Shown here: positions 34,201 through 47,443 of the stretch, in pieces
Position numbering within the stretch: position 1 is the stretch's first letter
How the letters are laid out: the number at the start of each line of letters is the position of its first letter
Origin: Erythrophleum ivorense
Taxonomy: Eukaryota > Streptophyta > Magnoliopsida > Fabales > Fabaceae
Assembly (NCBI GenBank): GCA_026724425.1
Contig: JAIUCV010001095.1
Coordinates: forward strand, 1 to 64,000
Length of the DNA: 64,000 bases
Reading direction: 5' to 3'
Notes under the pieces: model-generated
The model's database searches: none
Seen by the model: only the letters and a program-made list of their open reading frames with translations
Told to the model about the DNA's origin: nothing
Translations under genes and position numbers: made by a program

Positions 34201-34850
34201 TTTTCTTTTCTTATCCAGCAGAATCACAAACAAACGGAAGAAGGGATTAGAGTTTTCTATCTATCCCATCTTATGCTTACCAAATGAAACTACGAAGCTC
34301 AGGCAAAAAGAAAAATAAGAACTAGGAAGCATCAGACAGTGCTACACCATTTCAGCTTGTGGACTCACTATCAGTAAGAGAAAGATAAAGAAAAAGCAAC
34401 AATTAAAAAAAAAATCTCTTCCTATTCCCCTGAACTCCAAAACAGAGTCATGGATATGAACGGCGAATTTACCAAGCAGACAGCAATATTAAATCAAAAT
34501 AACTAGACAGGAAAAGCATTGATGCTAAGAGAGAAACTCGAATGGATACTCTGTAACCAAACTCTCTGCTTGCCGATGAGAAGTTCGAGATCTTCTGAGT
34601 GACTCTCCTAATCACTTTCCTTTCCTTCGAATTTCTTCCCCGAAAATCTCTCTCCCAATTCCTCTCAATCGCTCGATTCTCAATCTTTCTTCCTCTCAAC
34701 TCTCTTTTCCCGTCAAAATTTCTCCAATCCTTCCAATTTCTCTATGTCTCTTTCTTTCAATCTCCCTCTCTCAATTTTTGATTAGCCCCCTCCATCTTTC
34801 TTCCTTTTCCTTTCTCTTTTATACACCGAGCCGTAAACCATGGTCGAACG
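34201..34850 (-). promoter_or_regulatory. Possible promoter and leader of a minus-strand gene
   Basis: On the minus strand TATAAAAG (34816-34823) is followed by a GA-rich, CpG-containing stretch of about 350 bases. This resembles a plant 5' leader and is less AT-rich than its surroundings. A frame at 34469-34699 (76 residues, basic start) reaches a possible splice donor CTTGGTAAATTC near 34470. No downstream exon or domain could be recognised before 32 kb. It may be the remaining 5' end of a gene or simply low-complexity DNA. Confidence 0.25.
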
Positions 34851-35399
34851 AAACAGATCTTATGGGATTTAGCTCCGAGGAGAATCGATCCTCACGGGAG
34901 AGAATCCTTCACTCGATCTCTGAGCTCCTTGTCCTGTTCTCTATTTTCATGCTTCTGCACCGGCCGGGCCTCTGTGTTCTTTCTTCTGCTTGGCTCAAGG
35001 GAACTTTTCTCTTTCTTGGATCGCAGAGCTCTGAGGAGGGAGAAAATCTTCTTAGCATTCTCACGTTTCCGCTCCGCTTCAGCGCTGCCTCCCTGCGTTT
35101 TGTCGTTGTGCTCTGTTTCTGCGTCTCAGCTCTACCCTTTTACAACTTTTTTTTTAATCATTATTTTTCATTTTCGCTTCATCATTTTTCAAATGAGCTG
35201 AGAGTTTTGGGCCTTGATCCAAAAAATCTCTTGGGCAGCTTAACACCTAAATTACCGTCTAGTTTTTCTATTTTTTTTCTTAATTTGTATTTTTTTCTTT
35301 TCAATCATTTTTATTTTATTTGTATTTTTAGTTCTTGGGTGGGATATGGGCTAAAGGGGTCTGGATCCACTAGACTCAATTTGATAAGGTAAAATATTC

Positions 35400-37404
35400 T
35401 TCTAAATTAACTAACACCTAAAAGGTAGGACAAAATATTTCTATAATTTTAATATATTTTTTTCAATATTCACCTTCTTTTTTAACAAAAAATTTTTTAA
35501 AAAAAAGCCTAAACTTAATACAATGTTCACAGGTGTTATTTTATTTGTCACTGAAATATACTATTCCCATGTTAAAATATGTTTTGTTGGTTCGTTGAAA
35601 TTTTGATTGTTTGGAAAACATGAATGGGTAGTTGGAAAACATTGTTGTAAATATTTAGAGAGGCCCTTTTTATGATGGTATATGTTGCAGCAATTAAAAC
35701 CATAGTTTCCCATTTATGGTCTGATACAAGTTAGCACATGTATCTTTCAATACATGTGTTAGCGTATTAAATCTTAAATTGTCTAATGTTACATAATTTG
35801 AGAAGACTTTCTTCCTTCACTTTAGTAGCAATACCTACAAAACATGTCATATGTTGTACTTGTTGAAATTTTTGAACATTACATTTCTTTTTGTTCTCCA
35901 TATGCATACCTGATTAGGTTCTTGATCTCACTGTGCACCTAAGAGATCAAAGAAAATGTTACCGAAATTTTTGACATGTACAAGGCGTAAGATTTTTTAG
36001 GTAGCACCAACTAAATTCAGAAATGTCTTCTCAAATAGGATAGGGCCATGCATTGTTGGATGTGAGGTAATGATGTTATGCACGGACATGTTTTACAGTA
36101 TTTGATTTTGATTTATTTTTAGCAACTAGGAGAATTCTAGAAAAAATGGGGAAAAAATGAAATCTACTCTCTTATGGTGGTAACTGGTAAGTGAGCCCCA
36201 CCCTTCTAGGTGGATTTAGACTATGAGATTTGTATCATTAGTCTCCTAGTGTTTTGCTTTTGTTGTTCGACTTTTGAATTGGGCAATGGGAGTTGGAGAT
36301 GCACTTTGAATGGACATAACACTTCATCTTTAATCTTTAAACTTAAAAAATTTTTAAATTTTTAATTTTAATGAATCAATTTTGTGAAGTCATATCTCTT
36401 TCATTTGTTGTTTAATTTAGACAAATTCCATGCATTAAAAAGCTTGTAGAATGAAATTTCTAAAAGCATATAAATCATACTGAATGGTGGCTTAAAGAAG
36501 AAACCACAATCTTAAAAATAGGCTATTTGAACATATATTCCAAAAATATATATTCAAAGTCTTTATTTTGAATTATAATATCTCACTCAATTTTTATTTG
36601 AATTAGATAAAATTGATGGCATTAGAAAACTTGTTTAACAAAATTGTCATTCTTATATAGTTTGCACTGATTGGTGATCTATGGTGAGAATGACAACCCT
36701 CAAAATTTAGCTATTCCACAGAGTTTTTTAGAGACTTTAAACTTCAATTTATTCACTAATGGCTAATTCAATTTATACCAAATTTTTACTGCATATTCCC
36801 TATCATATAGATTTCATTCATTAATAAAATTGTGGTCTAATATGGGCCCTATAAAATTATGCCATTAAAGGGGTCCAATGCTTCAAACATGAACATATGA
36901 CCATTTGAAACATAATTGCAATTCATGAAATAAAACATGAATAAATTACATTTACTACACAGGAATGGAGAAGATGGACCCAACAAGGTTTTGATACCAA
37001 TAAAAGAAAGTTTGGGTACTTGTGCAGAAACAGGTCTTCTTGAATTCTCTACCCCACGCAGTTTAGACCAAAATCATGAGTGGACCCTGATCTCTATTCA
37101 CAGTAGATGCACATAGTCTGAGAGTATGGTATAATTCCATAGAGAAAGACTATCTTCTTCTGTATTCTGTGTTCTTTTTGAAAGAAGAGAGACATGTGAG
37201 GGAGGGGAGAACTCTTGAAAAATTGATCGTGCACATATTCATTCAACTAGTTTCCAATGTTTTCAAAAAAATAATGATTCCCCCAAAAATCTAAGAACCA
37301 ACCCTTTAATTTTAAATTTAAAAACTCAAAATTCAAATTCAAATAATAACAATAATTTAATTATTAATTAATTAATAAAAATATTTATTTATTTATTAAA
37401 CTAG
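35400..37404. other. AT-rich intergenic DNA
   Basis: No gene, known repeat or RNA gene is recognised. It contains poly-T and poly-A tracts and an ATTAATTAATTA-rich stretch near 37340-37400, just before the LINE fragment. Confidence 0.55.
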
Positions 37405-38220
37405 ATTTGGTTATGGGTCTCTTCGTTATAGGCGACCCAAATTCCAATACCCCTAATCATGGTATGAGAGGTTGGAATCTTGACCCTTCTGGTACTTTCT
37501 CTTGTAAGTCTCATTTTCAGTTCCTTATTCATTCTCGTATAAGCGTCAGGTTTGTTTTTGATAAACCAATTTGGAAATCCTTCAAAGGTGAATTCCTTTG
37601 TTTGGATAGCAATACTCAATAGGATAAACACTAAAGACATGTTGCAGGTTCGATGGCCCCATTTCGCTCTTTCCCCAGACGTGTGTAATGTGCAGATCCA
37701 AGTCAGAAACTTTGCCCCATTTATTTCTTCACAATCCGACAGTGAGTTGCCTTTGGAATAAGCTCTTTGGTATGGAGAAAATTGGGTGTCCTAGTACTTT
37801 GGATTAGTTTCTCCAAATTCATTTTAAAGGTTCTAGTACTCAGATGGATAGCGAAACTTCATGGCAGTGTGCAATTTATGAGATTCTGTGGTTTGTATGG
37901 TTGGAGAGGAATGCCCATATCTCCAAGGACTTATCTTCACCTTTAAATATGTTATGGGATAGAATTGTCTATATGGCTACTCTTTGGGGCTTGGCTCATG
38001 GTTTTCTCAAGGGAATTTCCATTTCTGAAATGCAAAGAGATTGAACAGCTCTTCTACATTTTTAGTTTCCGACGGTTTATGCTACATTGTTCTGTATTTC
38101 GGTCTTTTGTTTCCTGTTTGGAGGATTTCTTATCCTCAGCACTTTGTACTTTCTCCTCTTTCAGATACAATTTCTTCTATTATTAGAAAAGAAACATTCA
38201 TGCAAGCCCAGGGAGAAAAA
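37405..38220 (+). pseudogene. L1-type LINE ORF2 C-terminal fragment (zf-RVT region)
   Basis: This is the 5'-truncated C-terminal part of a plant L1-like element. The zf-RVT region common after plant LINE RTs is visible: RGWNLDPSGTFSCKSHF, then PIWKSFKG, a VWIAILNRINTKDMLQ stretch and PHFALSPDVCNVC-like Cys spacing. It ends with YEILWFVWLERNAHISKD and LWDRIVYMATLWG. These lie in three frames across 37407-38044, so frameshifts are present. A tail-like A-rich stretch follows at 38186-38230. It is non-functional. Confidence 0.75.
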
Positions 38221-38378
38221 GTATTAAAATAAGAATGTCCAGAAGTCTTAACTTCAAATTTCATTAATTCTTTCAACATAATTAGATACCCTTAACACAC
38301 AATAACGAACAATTGTCTCTTGAAGTGACATATTGTAGCCATTTCTCTTTGGAAAAAAACCAGGGATAAATACATTGG

Positions 38379-38482
38379 AAAAAAAATCTTTAGCTTTTTT
38401 CCTCCCTTTGATGAAAAAAAATCTTTAGCTTTTTTCCTCCCTTTGATGAAAAAAAATCTTTAGCTTTTTTCCTCCCTTTGAT
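38379..38482 (+). repeat. Tandem repeat, 35 bp x 3
   Basis: Three near-perfect 35-bp units start at 38379, 38414 and 38449. Each is eight A, then TCTTTAGC, a T run, and CCTCCCTTTGAT. Confidence 0.95.
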
Positions 38483-38710
38483 AGAGACAGCAAAAACTGT
38501 AATTGTAAAGTCAAACATTGGAGTGTATTAATGCCATTACTTGCTATCAATGGAAAGGTAAAAGGTAAAGGTTCAGAAAAAGTTAAAACATAAAAGTAGA
38601 CACCTTTAGAGGTAAACAAGGGTGGGCTATCTAACTTAAAATGGTTAGGCTCAGTTTTGTAGTGCTGGTGCTCTTTAGAAGATGCTTGTAAAAGTTACTG
38701 ATTACAACAA

Positions 38711-38732
38711 ATATATATATATATATATATAT
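38711..38732. repeat. (AT)11 microsatellite
   Basis: Eleven uninterrupted AT units. Confidence 0.95.
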
Positions 38733-40692
38733 GCCAATGCTATTTCATCATAAAATAGAAACCATATATATGTTTCCTGTAACCCTCGATCTTCATCGTG
38801 TCCAAACCCTATTGGAACACACAAGTATGTAGCAGGTACACAATTGCTCATCCCTAAGTTCTTACAAATACAGAGTCTAAATATGGATGAACTCAAAAAA
38901 TTGAAAATAACTTGCTGAACCCAACTCTAAGATCACGAATTTTTCTCTTAAGTTTGAAGTCCTATATCATTCACATATAACAGCAGCTCAGTTTGGATAA
39001 GTGATAACAGTATGAGTCTTAACCATACAATAGACATGTTAAGAGCTAATACAATTTAACATGTTGGTAAAAGACCTTTAATCATATCCAAGTATGAAAT
39101 GCAAATTATAATTACTACCCCAATATTATGTATTATACAGAGTAGAGTCTATAACAAGCAAATAAAGGAAATACAACGTCCTTGGAACAAAAGATGCAAT
39201 ATATATACAAAGTTCCATGTCATCTCAAAGTAAACCTAGTCAAATCAACGACCTTCGATACCATATTCTGAGGAATAAGGATATCAATATTGCTACTAGA
39301 CTAAACACTGAAAGGGCACAACAATCTAAATTCAAATTTAGATTTTGATATTGTTCAGCAAAAAAATAAAAAAGAAAGATAACAAACATATCTCTATTTA
39401 TCTGGACAAAAATTTGAACAACCTCTATATATCTGGAAAATTCCTCTTCATCCAATCCTTAAGTAAAATTGTTAAAATATAAGTTCGCATAAAAAAAAAG
39501 ATCCATAAAAAAATACTGAGATGCATCTAACAGATGCAGAGTCAAACCCAAAGATAATTGGAACCAATTTAAGGTACAATCAATCGACCACTAAACGATC
39601 ATACACATAATCCTGAATTAGGATAACCGTAGAATGACAGTTTCACATTGAAAATAAAATGGCAGGGTTGGCGCAAACATGGTCTTGCTGTTGCTGCCAT
39701 GAATACCTAAGCTATTCAAAAATTTTAATGCATCAATTCCTGGTTTGGTAGCCCGTGTTTGTTGGGAATCTTGCACGTTTTGGAGCAAAAATCTCGGTTG
39801 ATAACTTCATTGTGGGTGGCGACTATGTGGAAATGATTTTCTTGGGTAGCTTAGCAAGAAAAACAAAGTTTCAATCGGAAGGGGGATGCTGTGTTAGCAA
39901 ATAGGGAAGAGTAGGAAGATTTTTCTCTTAACTTTAATCTTATTTTTTTTTTTTAAATACTTTGGATCCATTGCATAGCACATTCATCACATAGTAAGAG
40001 ATCTAAGATGTAAAAGTTTACTTTTACTACAAGTCTTGGCTTTTCGTTTTATCATATCTTTCTTGTTTTTGGTTGGGGGGTCATGTAATTTATAATTTTG
40101 TTTAGTAAAAATACTCTCCAATGTTTTAAAAGATAATCATTCAATTTTGTTTTCCATTATAAACATATATATGAATCTTCTCTTAAAAAAATGTTTGTTG
40201 CAATGGAACCATTTTTAATAATTAATTATTAAAAGATAAAATTCTTTGTTTTTAATAATTAATTATTTATTTATTTTATCAAACGATGTTACAATTTGTT
40301 AGATTTAGAAAAGTAATTATTTTATATTGATCAAATATACATTTAATACTTATTACATTGTTAGATATTTTTATTAAAATAAGTGTAATAGTAACTTATA
40401 TATCTTTTGATACATAAGATATAAATGTAGCGCATCTTTTGGTTTCAGAGAAAAGAGAGTATAATTTTTTATAATAAAAGTGAAAGTTGTACAATTTGAA
40501 TATCTTTTAAGTGAAGGAAGAGTAATTTATTTTTTTTATTTTAAAAAAATTATATTTAAAGTTCAAAGAATAAAAAAATTTATTTTTAAGAACTTGTTAT
40601 CATTAAATTTAATTATTTATTATCTTAAAATAAGTAGTAATAAATTTTTAAAAATAATTTTTTTTATTTTGAGTCTTTTATTATAATTTTTC
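38733..40692. other. AT-rich intergenic DNA
   Basis: No gene recognised. The 39600-39900 part is less AT-rich but has no convincing reading frame. The 40100-40690 part is very AT-rich. Confidence 0.55.
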
Positions 40693-41335
40693 TTTTTTTT
40701 TTTGTGATAAAGAAGAATTTATCGAGGAAAAGAAAAGAAGTACAAAGGCAGAGGATAAGGGAATTCCTTATTAAACCGAAACATCAAAACAGAAACAAGG
40801 AAGGAAATAATAGCTCGACAGAGAAAAGCTAAGGAACACAGAAACAGTGTGCTACCACTGACAGAGAAGCAAAGAATCTGATGATAAATTATGGCTTACT
40901 ATCCGCCTATAAACCCCACAACCCGGAAATAAGAGCACGCTTCCAAAGGACCATATAATCTTTGCACCACAGCCTTCCATATTACAATGGATTGGAAAAA
41001 AAAAAAAATAGTTCCCCAGGGAATGAGGAACCCCGCTTCCCGTAAATTCCAAGCAAGTAATTCCAAAGCTTCCAAGTGGCCCACAGATTTTCTCCTTTCC
41101 AAAAGAAGATTTGTTGGGGGAAAAAGGAGATATGAGATGGGGTTCAAGGATCCTGCTTCTTCCAAGTGAGCTAACAATACTAAAAAAGACGGCCAATTGT
41201 CTAGGAACTCCACATAACACGTGACGGAAACATTAGGTGAGAGTGCCTTGTGACTTGTGAGATCTTTTTGTGTGTAACAAATTATTTGTATTAATCCTAT
41301 TGAGTACCGACGTGCAAACAAAATCTCTTGGGCAT
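40693..41335 (-). mobile_element. LINE 3' end fragment, 5'-truncated
   Basis: On the minus strand the segment ends TCCTCGATAAATTCTTCTTTATCAC followed by a poly-A tail (poly-T at 40693-40703 on plus). Upstream is a leader-like stretch (CTCTGCCTTTGTACTTC) typical of plant L1 3' untranslated regions. The long minus frames (40852-41321) have no recognisable domain and are probably not coding. The left limit of similarity is uncertain. Confidence 0.55.
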
Positions 41336-44300
41336 TCTAAAAGGAAAATTCTAGAACAGTTGGGACCCAGCTGTTTGCTTACCGCATCTCTAAAGATTTT
41401 TTATAATTCTTTATGGTAAAATTTTTATAGAGGGAGTAAATGATACAAAGAATAAAAATATATATATAGTCTTTTTTTTAAATTTTTTTCTATCTAAATT
41501 TTATATGAAAAATTTTAGAAGATTTAAGCTTAGCACACAACATGACCCTCTAAACTATTTATTAGCAACATTTCAACTTGGCATAACAAAAGAATAAGGT
41601 GTCGTTTAATACGTCAAGATTTTAGTTTTTCAAATACTTAAAATGTGTTTACAAATCTTGGGAGAATTAGATTTGAGAACTTAAAATTAAAAATATTTAT
41701 TTTAAAGAACCTATTATTATTATTTTAAAAAAATTATCACAAATTTTAAGTAAAATTTCTTAAACCTAATGGTAATACGTCTTTTAAAATAAATATTTTT
41801 AATTTTTGATGATTAACTCTAATTCTCTTTAAAATTTTTAGACTTGAAAAAAATAAAAATTTTAAAATTTATATGTTCATAAATAATAAGGATATTAATT
41901 TTATTATACATCTTTATGCCCAATATTTTCTACATATAAAACTAAACTTAGACTCATTCAATGAACGGTCCAAAAATATACCGTTATTTAAATTTTGATA
42001 TGTTAAATAATATAAAAATAAACATTTTTAAAATAATGGAAAAAGAACATTATAATCAATACTATAGTAATGTCATTGATTCTGTTGGCACTAAACAACT
42101 TCTAATCGAAAGGAAGATAAATCAATAAAAACACCCAAAAAAATATCGTTAAATATTAAGTTCAGAATTAGCGTAATCAAATTTAAAGCTCCTCCCTTAA
42201 TTCAAACTTATCATGACATCTTCAAATAACAATTGGGCTTGACGTCTAAATGTTGAATAGAGAGACATATTCAACCTATATATTCATACTTGCGCTTCTA
42301 ACTCTGCAGTTCTTTGCAAAGATGGCACAATGCTCACATTGTTCTTTTAGCAAAACTATAATTTGGCATCTCAACTGTGCCATTTCCTGAGCCAGTTCCT
42401 TTATTTTGTTTGTTTGGCATTCAACTTTTCTGGTCTCAATTATTCCTAGTAAATAACTGTGCATTAAAATAAATACATTATCAACATGTACTTTTGAAAT
42501 AAATTAATAGTAAAAGAAATGTATGGATGCTCAATTTTGCATACTTATTATATATAGAATGAGTATAAAAATTGCAAATGTTCAAGAATAAATAAAAATA
42601 TATAAAAATAGTAATGATAAAATCAATCCACAAATTATTGCGTTCAAGCATCATTGAAATTTTACTAAATAAATTTACATTAGCAAAGTGCATTCTACTT
42701 TCTACCAATTGCATTGAAAAATATTAAAACTTGCACCTGCATGCAACGAAAGTAAAGTTCATCTGCATTATTGCAACTTGAACTGCGGCAAATTTTATTT
42801 TCTTAACCATAATATCATAAAGTCCCAGGGTTTTAGATATTTCTTATTTTGAAACTAAATTTAGAGATTGAATATTCTTAGATTCAGAACTTTTTATACG
42901 AATGCGCTCTCAATCATATTGCAAATTCTATATTAAATGATTGTGACAGAATCTTGATACAATCTATAGTAGTTATACAAAAATGCTTAGAAGCAGAAAA
43001 TACAAAGTAAATCAAATTTAAGAAAAATAAGAGATACAAAGACCTTAATTTTAATTTTTGTAATATTTCATTTATATATTAGTTTTGTGAAATATTCAAA
43101 GGTTTTATTATCTGAAGCTTCAATTCCATTCAAATGTAATAAGTACAATTACATAGGCTTCAAGGCATAGGATAAGGTTGCAAACCAGCTCACCGCCCCA
43201 GCTGGTATTGAGCTACTAACGAAGTCAGGCCGGTGCTAAAAAACATTTGCAGGGTTGGGCCGAGTTGGGCCCTAAGAAACTAAAATAAAAAGAAAAGTTT
43301 TTTTAGCAATCATTTTATAATTTTAATTAAAAAAATTTTAAATATATTTTACAAATTATAAATAGTTAAGATAGTCAAAGTTTTTACCAAACATTTGCTA
43401 AGTGTGATTGTCACATTTAAACAAGAGAAAACAGAATGGAAAAAATGGTCTTTCAGCGTTAGAAAGCTAAAAACACAATATTGATATAATAAATGTACAT
43501 TTTAAGATAAAATAAACAAGATAATTTGCACCACACCCATGGCAAAAAGTTATCCAAAATAAATAAAAAATCACCACAATTGAACTACTATGCTTCAAAG
43601 TATCACTTTTTAAAATTTTACCTTCTATATCTGTATTTTATTTTTATTTTTATTTTCTAAACTGACATTTTCTTTTTCATTTTTATTGTATAAATCTTGT
43701 AAAACCATATCAAAATGAATGATCATATCCCTAAAACAGTCAAATAGCTATAAAATTATAAGTATTCAAATTTTTAAATTTTTGTTTTTAAGAAAATCCA
43801 ATGTTGACCCGCCTACCTAACTTGGTCAGACTAAGCCAAATCTTTGTAGGTTATTTGTTTTGGGTTGAGCAAAAAGCTAACTTGATTCATCTTGTATGCA
43901 TCACTACTTCAAACCACATGAACTTTAATATCTATCACAGAATACATAAACTTTAAACTTTTATTTTAGATCGTTCACTTTGTAAATAAATAATTTTTTT
44001 CTGTTATTATATTTTATTGATTTCTTTTTTTTTTTGGGGGAATGTGATTGATCAGGGTTATAAGGGTTACAACGTTCATTTGTGAAAATAAAATTTATAC
44101 TTGTGAAGATAAAAATGTTAACTATGAAGAAATTTTAAACTTAAAAAATTTTAACTTGTAATACAATTAAATTCAACTACAAAGAATCCATCTTAATGAT
44201 TAATGATGATAACTAAAACAACTTTAAGACCATATTTAATTTACATGATTAAATTAAGACAATCATTTGTAAAAATAAGTGTTGTAAAATATCTAATACC

Positions 44301-44564
44301 TTCTCTGTACATAATCAACTCCCAAACCTATGTTATTTTGACGATCATTTTTCATTTTCCCAAAAAGATTTTTTTCCTCCAAACTTTTACCCTTCATAAT
44401 TAAAATTTTGATAGAGATTCCACTTCAATTAGTTTTCATTATGAAAATCAACTTTCTTTCTCGTGCTATACGATCACATTTTGGGATGCGACAACTACAA
44501 TTCAAAATGCATAACTCGCACTTTTTGTATACAGTCGCATCTTGCTGAAGTTTTAACTTTGCTC
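41336..44564. other. AT-rich intergenic DNA with one possible exon
   Basis: No complete gene is seen. The 42276-42456 stretch is listed separately. The rest is AT-rich with scattered poly-A/T. Confidence 0.5.
42276..42456 (-). CDS. Possible terminal exon, unknown protein
   Basis: After a possible acceptor (TTAATGCACAG) the minus strand reads about 60 residues ending at TAG 42276. It contains a helical, coiled-coil-like stretch (KIKELAQEMAQLRCQIIVLL) followed by KEQCEHCAIFAKNC with four Cys. The codon pattern looks protein-like for an AT-rich area, but no upstream exon could be joined confidently. The frame at 42481-42714 is not clearly connected. It could be a gene fragment, a pseudogene or chance. 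Confidence 0.2.
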
Positions 44565-46471
44565 CTACTGATCCCAATAGTTTCTTAACTGTGACATATG
44601 CAACAGAAGCTCATCTCTGCCAAGTCCAGTGACACTGCTGGTCATAATCCACGGAGGATGTTGCCGGTAATTTTGTCTGATCAGCTCTTGAAAATTCCGG
44701 ATGTTCTCATCAGGCCTTTTTCCTTTTCCCACCTTCATTTTGTCACATTTTGTGAAAACAAAAGTGATTGGTATCTGAAATCCACAAAAGTACAGAAAAT
44801 GACTCAGTTCTGTAAAGTAACAAAGATACAGTCAGAGAATCAGAAAGCAACATACATTATTGCGTCCAAGCCAATTAGCACAATCTAAGTCAATTTTTTG
44901 AGGATGAACACTTCCATCAATGAGAAGCAAGACAGCAACCAGAGTATCCCTGTTCATAAAATAGCCTTTTGTAAATGAGGACCAATCCATTCTGGCAGCT
45001 TCTGGTGCTTTAGCAAAGCTGCATGAAATTTAAAACATATTATATTAGCAGTCATTTTTCCTTTGGTTGGTTTGCACCAGTCTCATTTGGATGGAATAAA
45101 AAGGATTGCAACAGTCATTAGGGAATAAAATAGAATAAAAAGGATAGCAATACTGCTGGTCATTCATCAGTTAGATAATATGATTACTCTAGGTAAAGGA
45201 CCAAAAATATTCAACACACGTAATTTAGGGGACACAATGGAAATGAAATGGAACTATAAACTTATGCTTTGATTGTTTTCCAAACGTTTTTTTTTTCCTA
45301 AGTCAATAGATGAAATTGGGCGTTCTGTGTTCATAAACGTGTTCTGCCCTCCCATCTGGAAAAGAGGTAAACGAAAGAATATATCAGAAAAGAACAGAGA
45401 CCAACTCTAAGTAAATGGGCTATACAATCACACATACAATGTTGTCCATAAGCATTTCTTGATATTTCAACTCAAGAAGTTTAAAGACGCTCCATTATTA
45501 TGAATCAACTCAAGAAACTAGAAGGAACACAGGATGCCTGACTCTACTGAATGCAGTGTAATATTTGTGTCAGAACTCAGAATCAATATTTTCCTTCTTT
45601 AAATCCACATAATTTTTCTACATTTCATAGCCTGAAATTATGATTTAGAATCATGATTGTTTCCCTTCGCATAATACTTTGTAACCACAATCAACTCGGA
45701 ACGATATTATATTGCTCTTCCACATACATATAAGAAGGAAGTGACAGCGAGTAGAACCTACTACTCATAACATTTTTCTTTTCTTTTGCCATAATCATAA
45801 ACTATAACTTCAATTTCTCGCGGGAGATTGTGACTCACCCATAACCAGGCAAATCCACAATATACCAACTTTTGTTCACCAAGAAATGATTGATAAGCTG
45901 GGTTTTTCCTGTAAGCAACACCCAAATCAGTTTATCTAAAGCATTATAAAAGCTCGAAATAACTAAAGTAGTAAAGAAAGTCGATGTAAAATCAAATAAA
46001 ACCTGGCTTCTTAGACGTAAGTGCAACTTCTTTCTTGCGAACTAGAGCATTTATGAGGGAAGACTTGCCAACATTAGAGCGACCCAGGACAGCGAACTCG
46101 GGTCGGTCATCCTTAGGGCAATCCTTAGCCCGACCACTGCTCTTCACAAACTCGACCTCCTTTATGCGGGCATCGCCGGCGTAGGGTCCAAGGACTATGT
46201 TAGACCCCGGAAGAATCATATCCTCGCTGACTTCATTGAGTTCAACTCCCGGCGGAACAAAAAGGAAAGTTCTCACGAACTTCTCTGTCCCAGAAATAGA
46301 AGGGTTTTGGGTCTTGGAAGCTGAGGCATGCTGGTTCGGGTTCCGACTGGTTGAATGTGAAAGAGGGTATCGAAAGGAGAGGAGAGAAGGAGCATCAATT
46401 TTCACAAATTTAGAAGAAACCCATGTAAGAGTAGGATGATGGAGGCTCATCACTCGAGTTCTTAGCATCAT
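44565..46471 (-). CDS. EngB/YihA-type GTP-binding protein, organellar (At2g22870/EMB2001-like)
   Basis: Four exons: 46471-46003, 45908-45839, 45018-44856 and 44774-44565. Introns are 94, 820 and 81 bp with GT-AG borders (GTTTTA/TTACAG, GTGAGT/ATGCAG, GTATGT/TTTCAG). The 912-nt coding sequence gives 303 residues, close to plant homologues of about 300. Residues 1-60 are Ser/Arg-rich with few acidic residues, like an organelle transit peptide. The GTPase motifs are complete: G1 GRSNVGKS (130-137), G2 Thr in TSKKPGKT (152-159), G3 DLPGYG (175-180), G4 TKCD (242-245) and G5 TSS (279-281). Bacterial EngB assists large-ribosomal-subunit assembly; a plastid or mitochondrial role here is inferred. 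The start is the first of two adjacent Met codons. No defect is seen; this is the one clearly intact gene. Confidence 0.95.
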
Positions 46472-46600
46472 CTTCGAATTGGAGTACTGGAATTTTTGCT
46501 TGTAGATTTGGAGCTACAAAAAACAAATTATCAACTAAAAAAAATGAAAACAAAACTAATAGGGTTTCATGCAACGACGTCGTTTTAATAAACAATCTAA
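46472..46600 (-). promoter_or_regulatory. Upstream region of the EngB-type gene with telo-box
   Basis: On the minus strand AAACCCTA (plus TAGGGTTT, 46560-46567) lies about 90 bases before the ATG. A perfect palindrome AACGACGTCGTT (46573-46584) lies just upstream of it. The telo-box is known from plant promoters of translation and ribosome-biogenesis genes. A short upstream frame starting at 46595 overlaps the main start in another frame; it would act as a uORF only if transcription starts that far upstream. Confidence 0.55.
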
Positions 46601-47440
46601 CAAAAATATTAAATATTCTTATAGTATTACATTATTTATATTCTCCCTAATAAAAAAAAATCAAATTAAACAATATAAAATTCATCTATTAATATTGTAT
46701 GAGATGACCGGAGACTTGAAAATTTCTCATGGGGATATTTTTTAAAAAAATAAAAATGTTAAATTATAAAGATAGATAATATATAATATTGTATTAGATT
46801 AAATTAAAGCAAAACTTTCCCTTTCTCATTCCAAATGTTTAGGATTGTTGTCAATTTTATCCTAAAAATATTTATTTTGTGCCAATTTTATTTTATATAT
46901 TTATAAAAAATAATCTTAAACATTAACCCCATCAATTAAATTAATAGAAATTGGCCTTACTAAACAAAAAAAATGATGATATGTTATTATGCGTATGCAA
47001 GTTAAACCTTAAATTTTAAATTAGAGATTTTGAAAGCTCCAATTTTTAACTTAGATGAGTGTTCACTCGATGACAACGGTTTTGTTTAAAGTCTAGAGTT
47101 GTGAGATTAATTAGTATGACATTTATATAGATGGTGTATAATTCACTTTAACATATTATAATGATCATTAATCTATACGTAATGACATATTATCATTTTT
47201 TTATTAACTTAATTAATAAAATTAGTATTTAGAATAGCATTGAGAATTTTGATAATATAACAAAATTGATACAAAATAAACATTTAGGATGAAATTGATA
47301 ATAACTCTACATTTTTGGGACTAAAAGGTGCTGTTGCCTTATATTAGTAAACTAAAAGCTAAAATGTAAAGCACTCCCTTAATTTCAAGGATTTGTTTAC
47401 TTTACCTCCAAAACCCTCCATTGATTGTGAGTTTTTGGGG

Positions 47441-47443
<3 letters not shown>
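46601..47443. other. AT-rich intergenic DNA
   Basis: Nothing recognisable; very AT-rich with poly-A tracts. Confidence 0.55.

Noticed and set aside
34778..35392. 204-codon plus-strand open frame
   Set aside because: Phe/Ser/Leu-rich with no recognisable domain; it overlaps a T/C-rich strand and the possible minus-strand leader. Probably a composition artefact.
40852..41321. Two overlapping minus-strand frames of 122 and 140 codons
   Set aside because: No domain; the region ends in a LINE-type 3' end with poly-A, so it is better read as LINE untranslated DNA.
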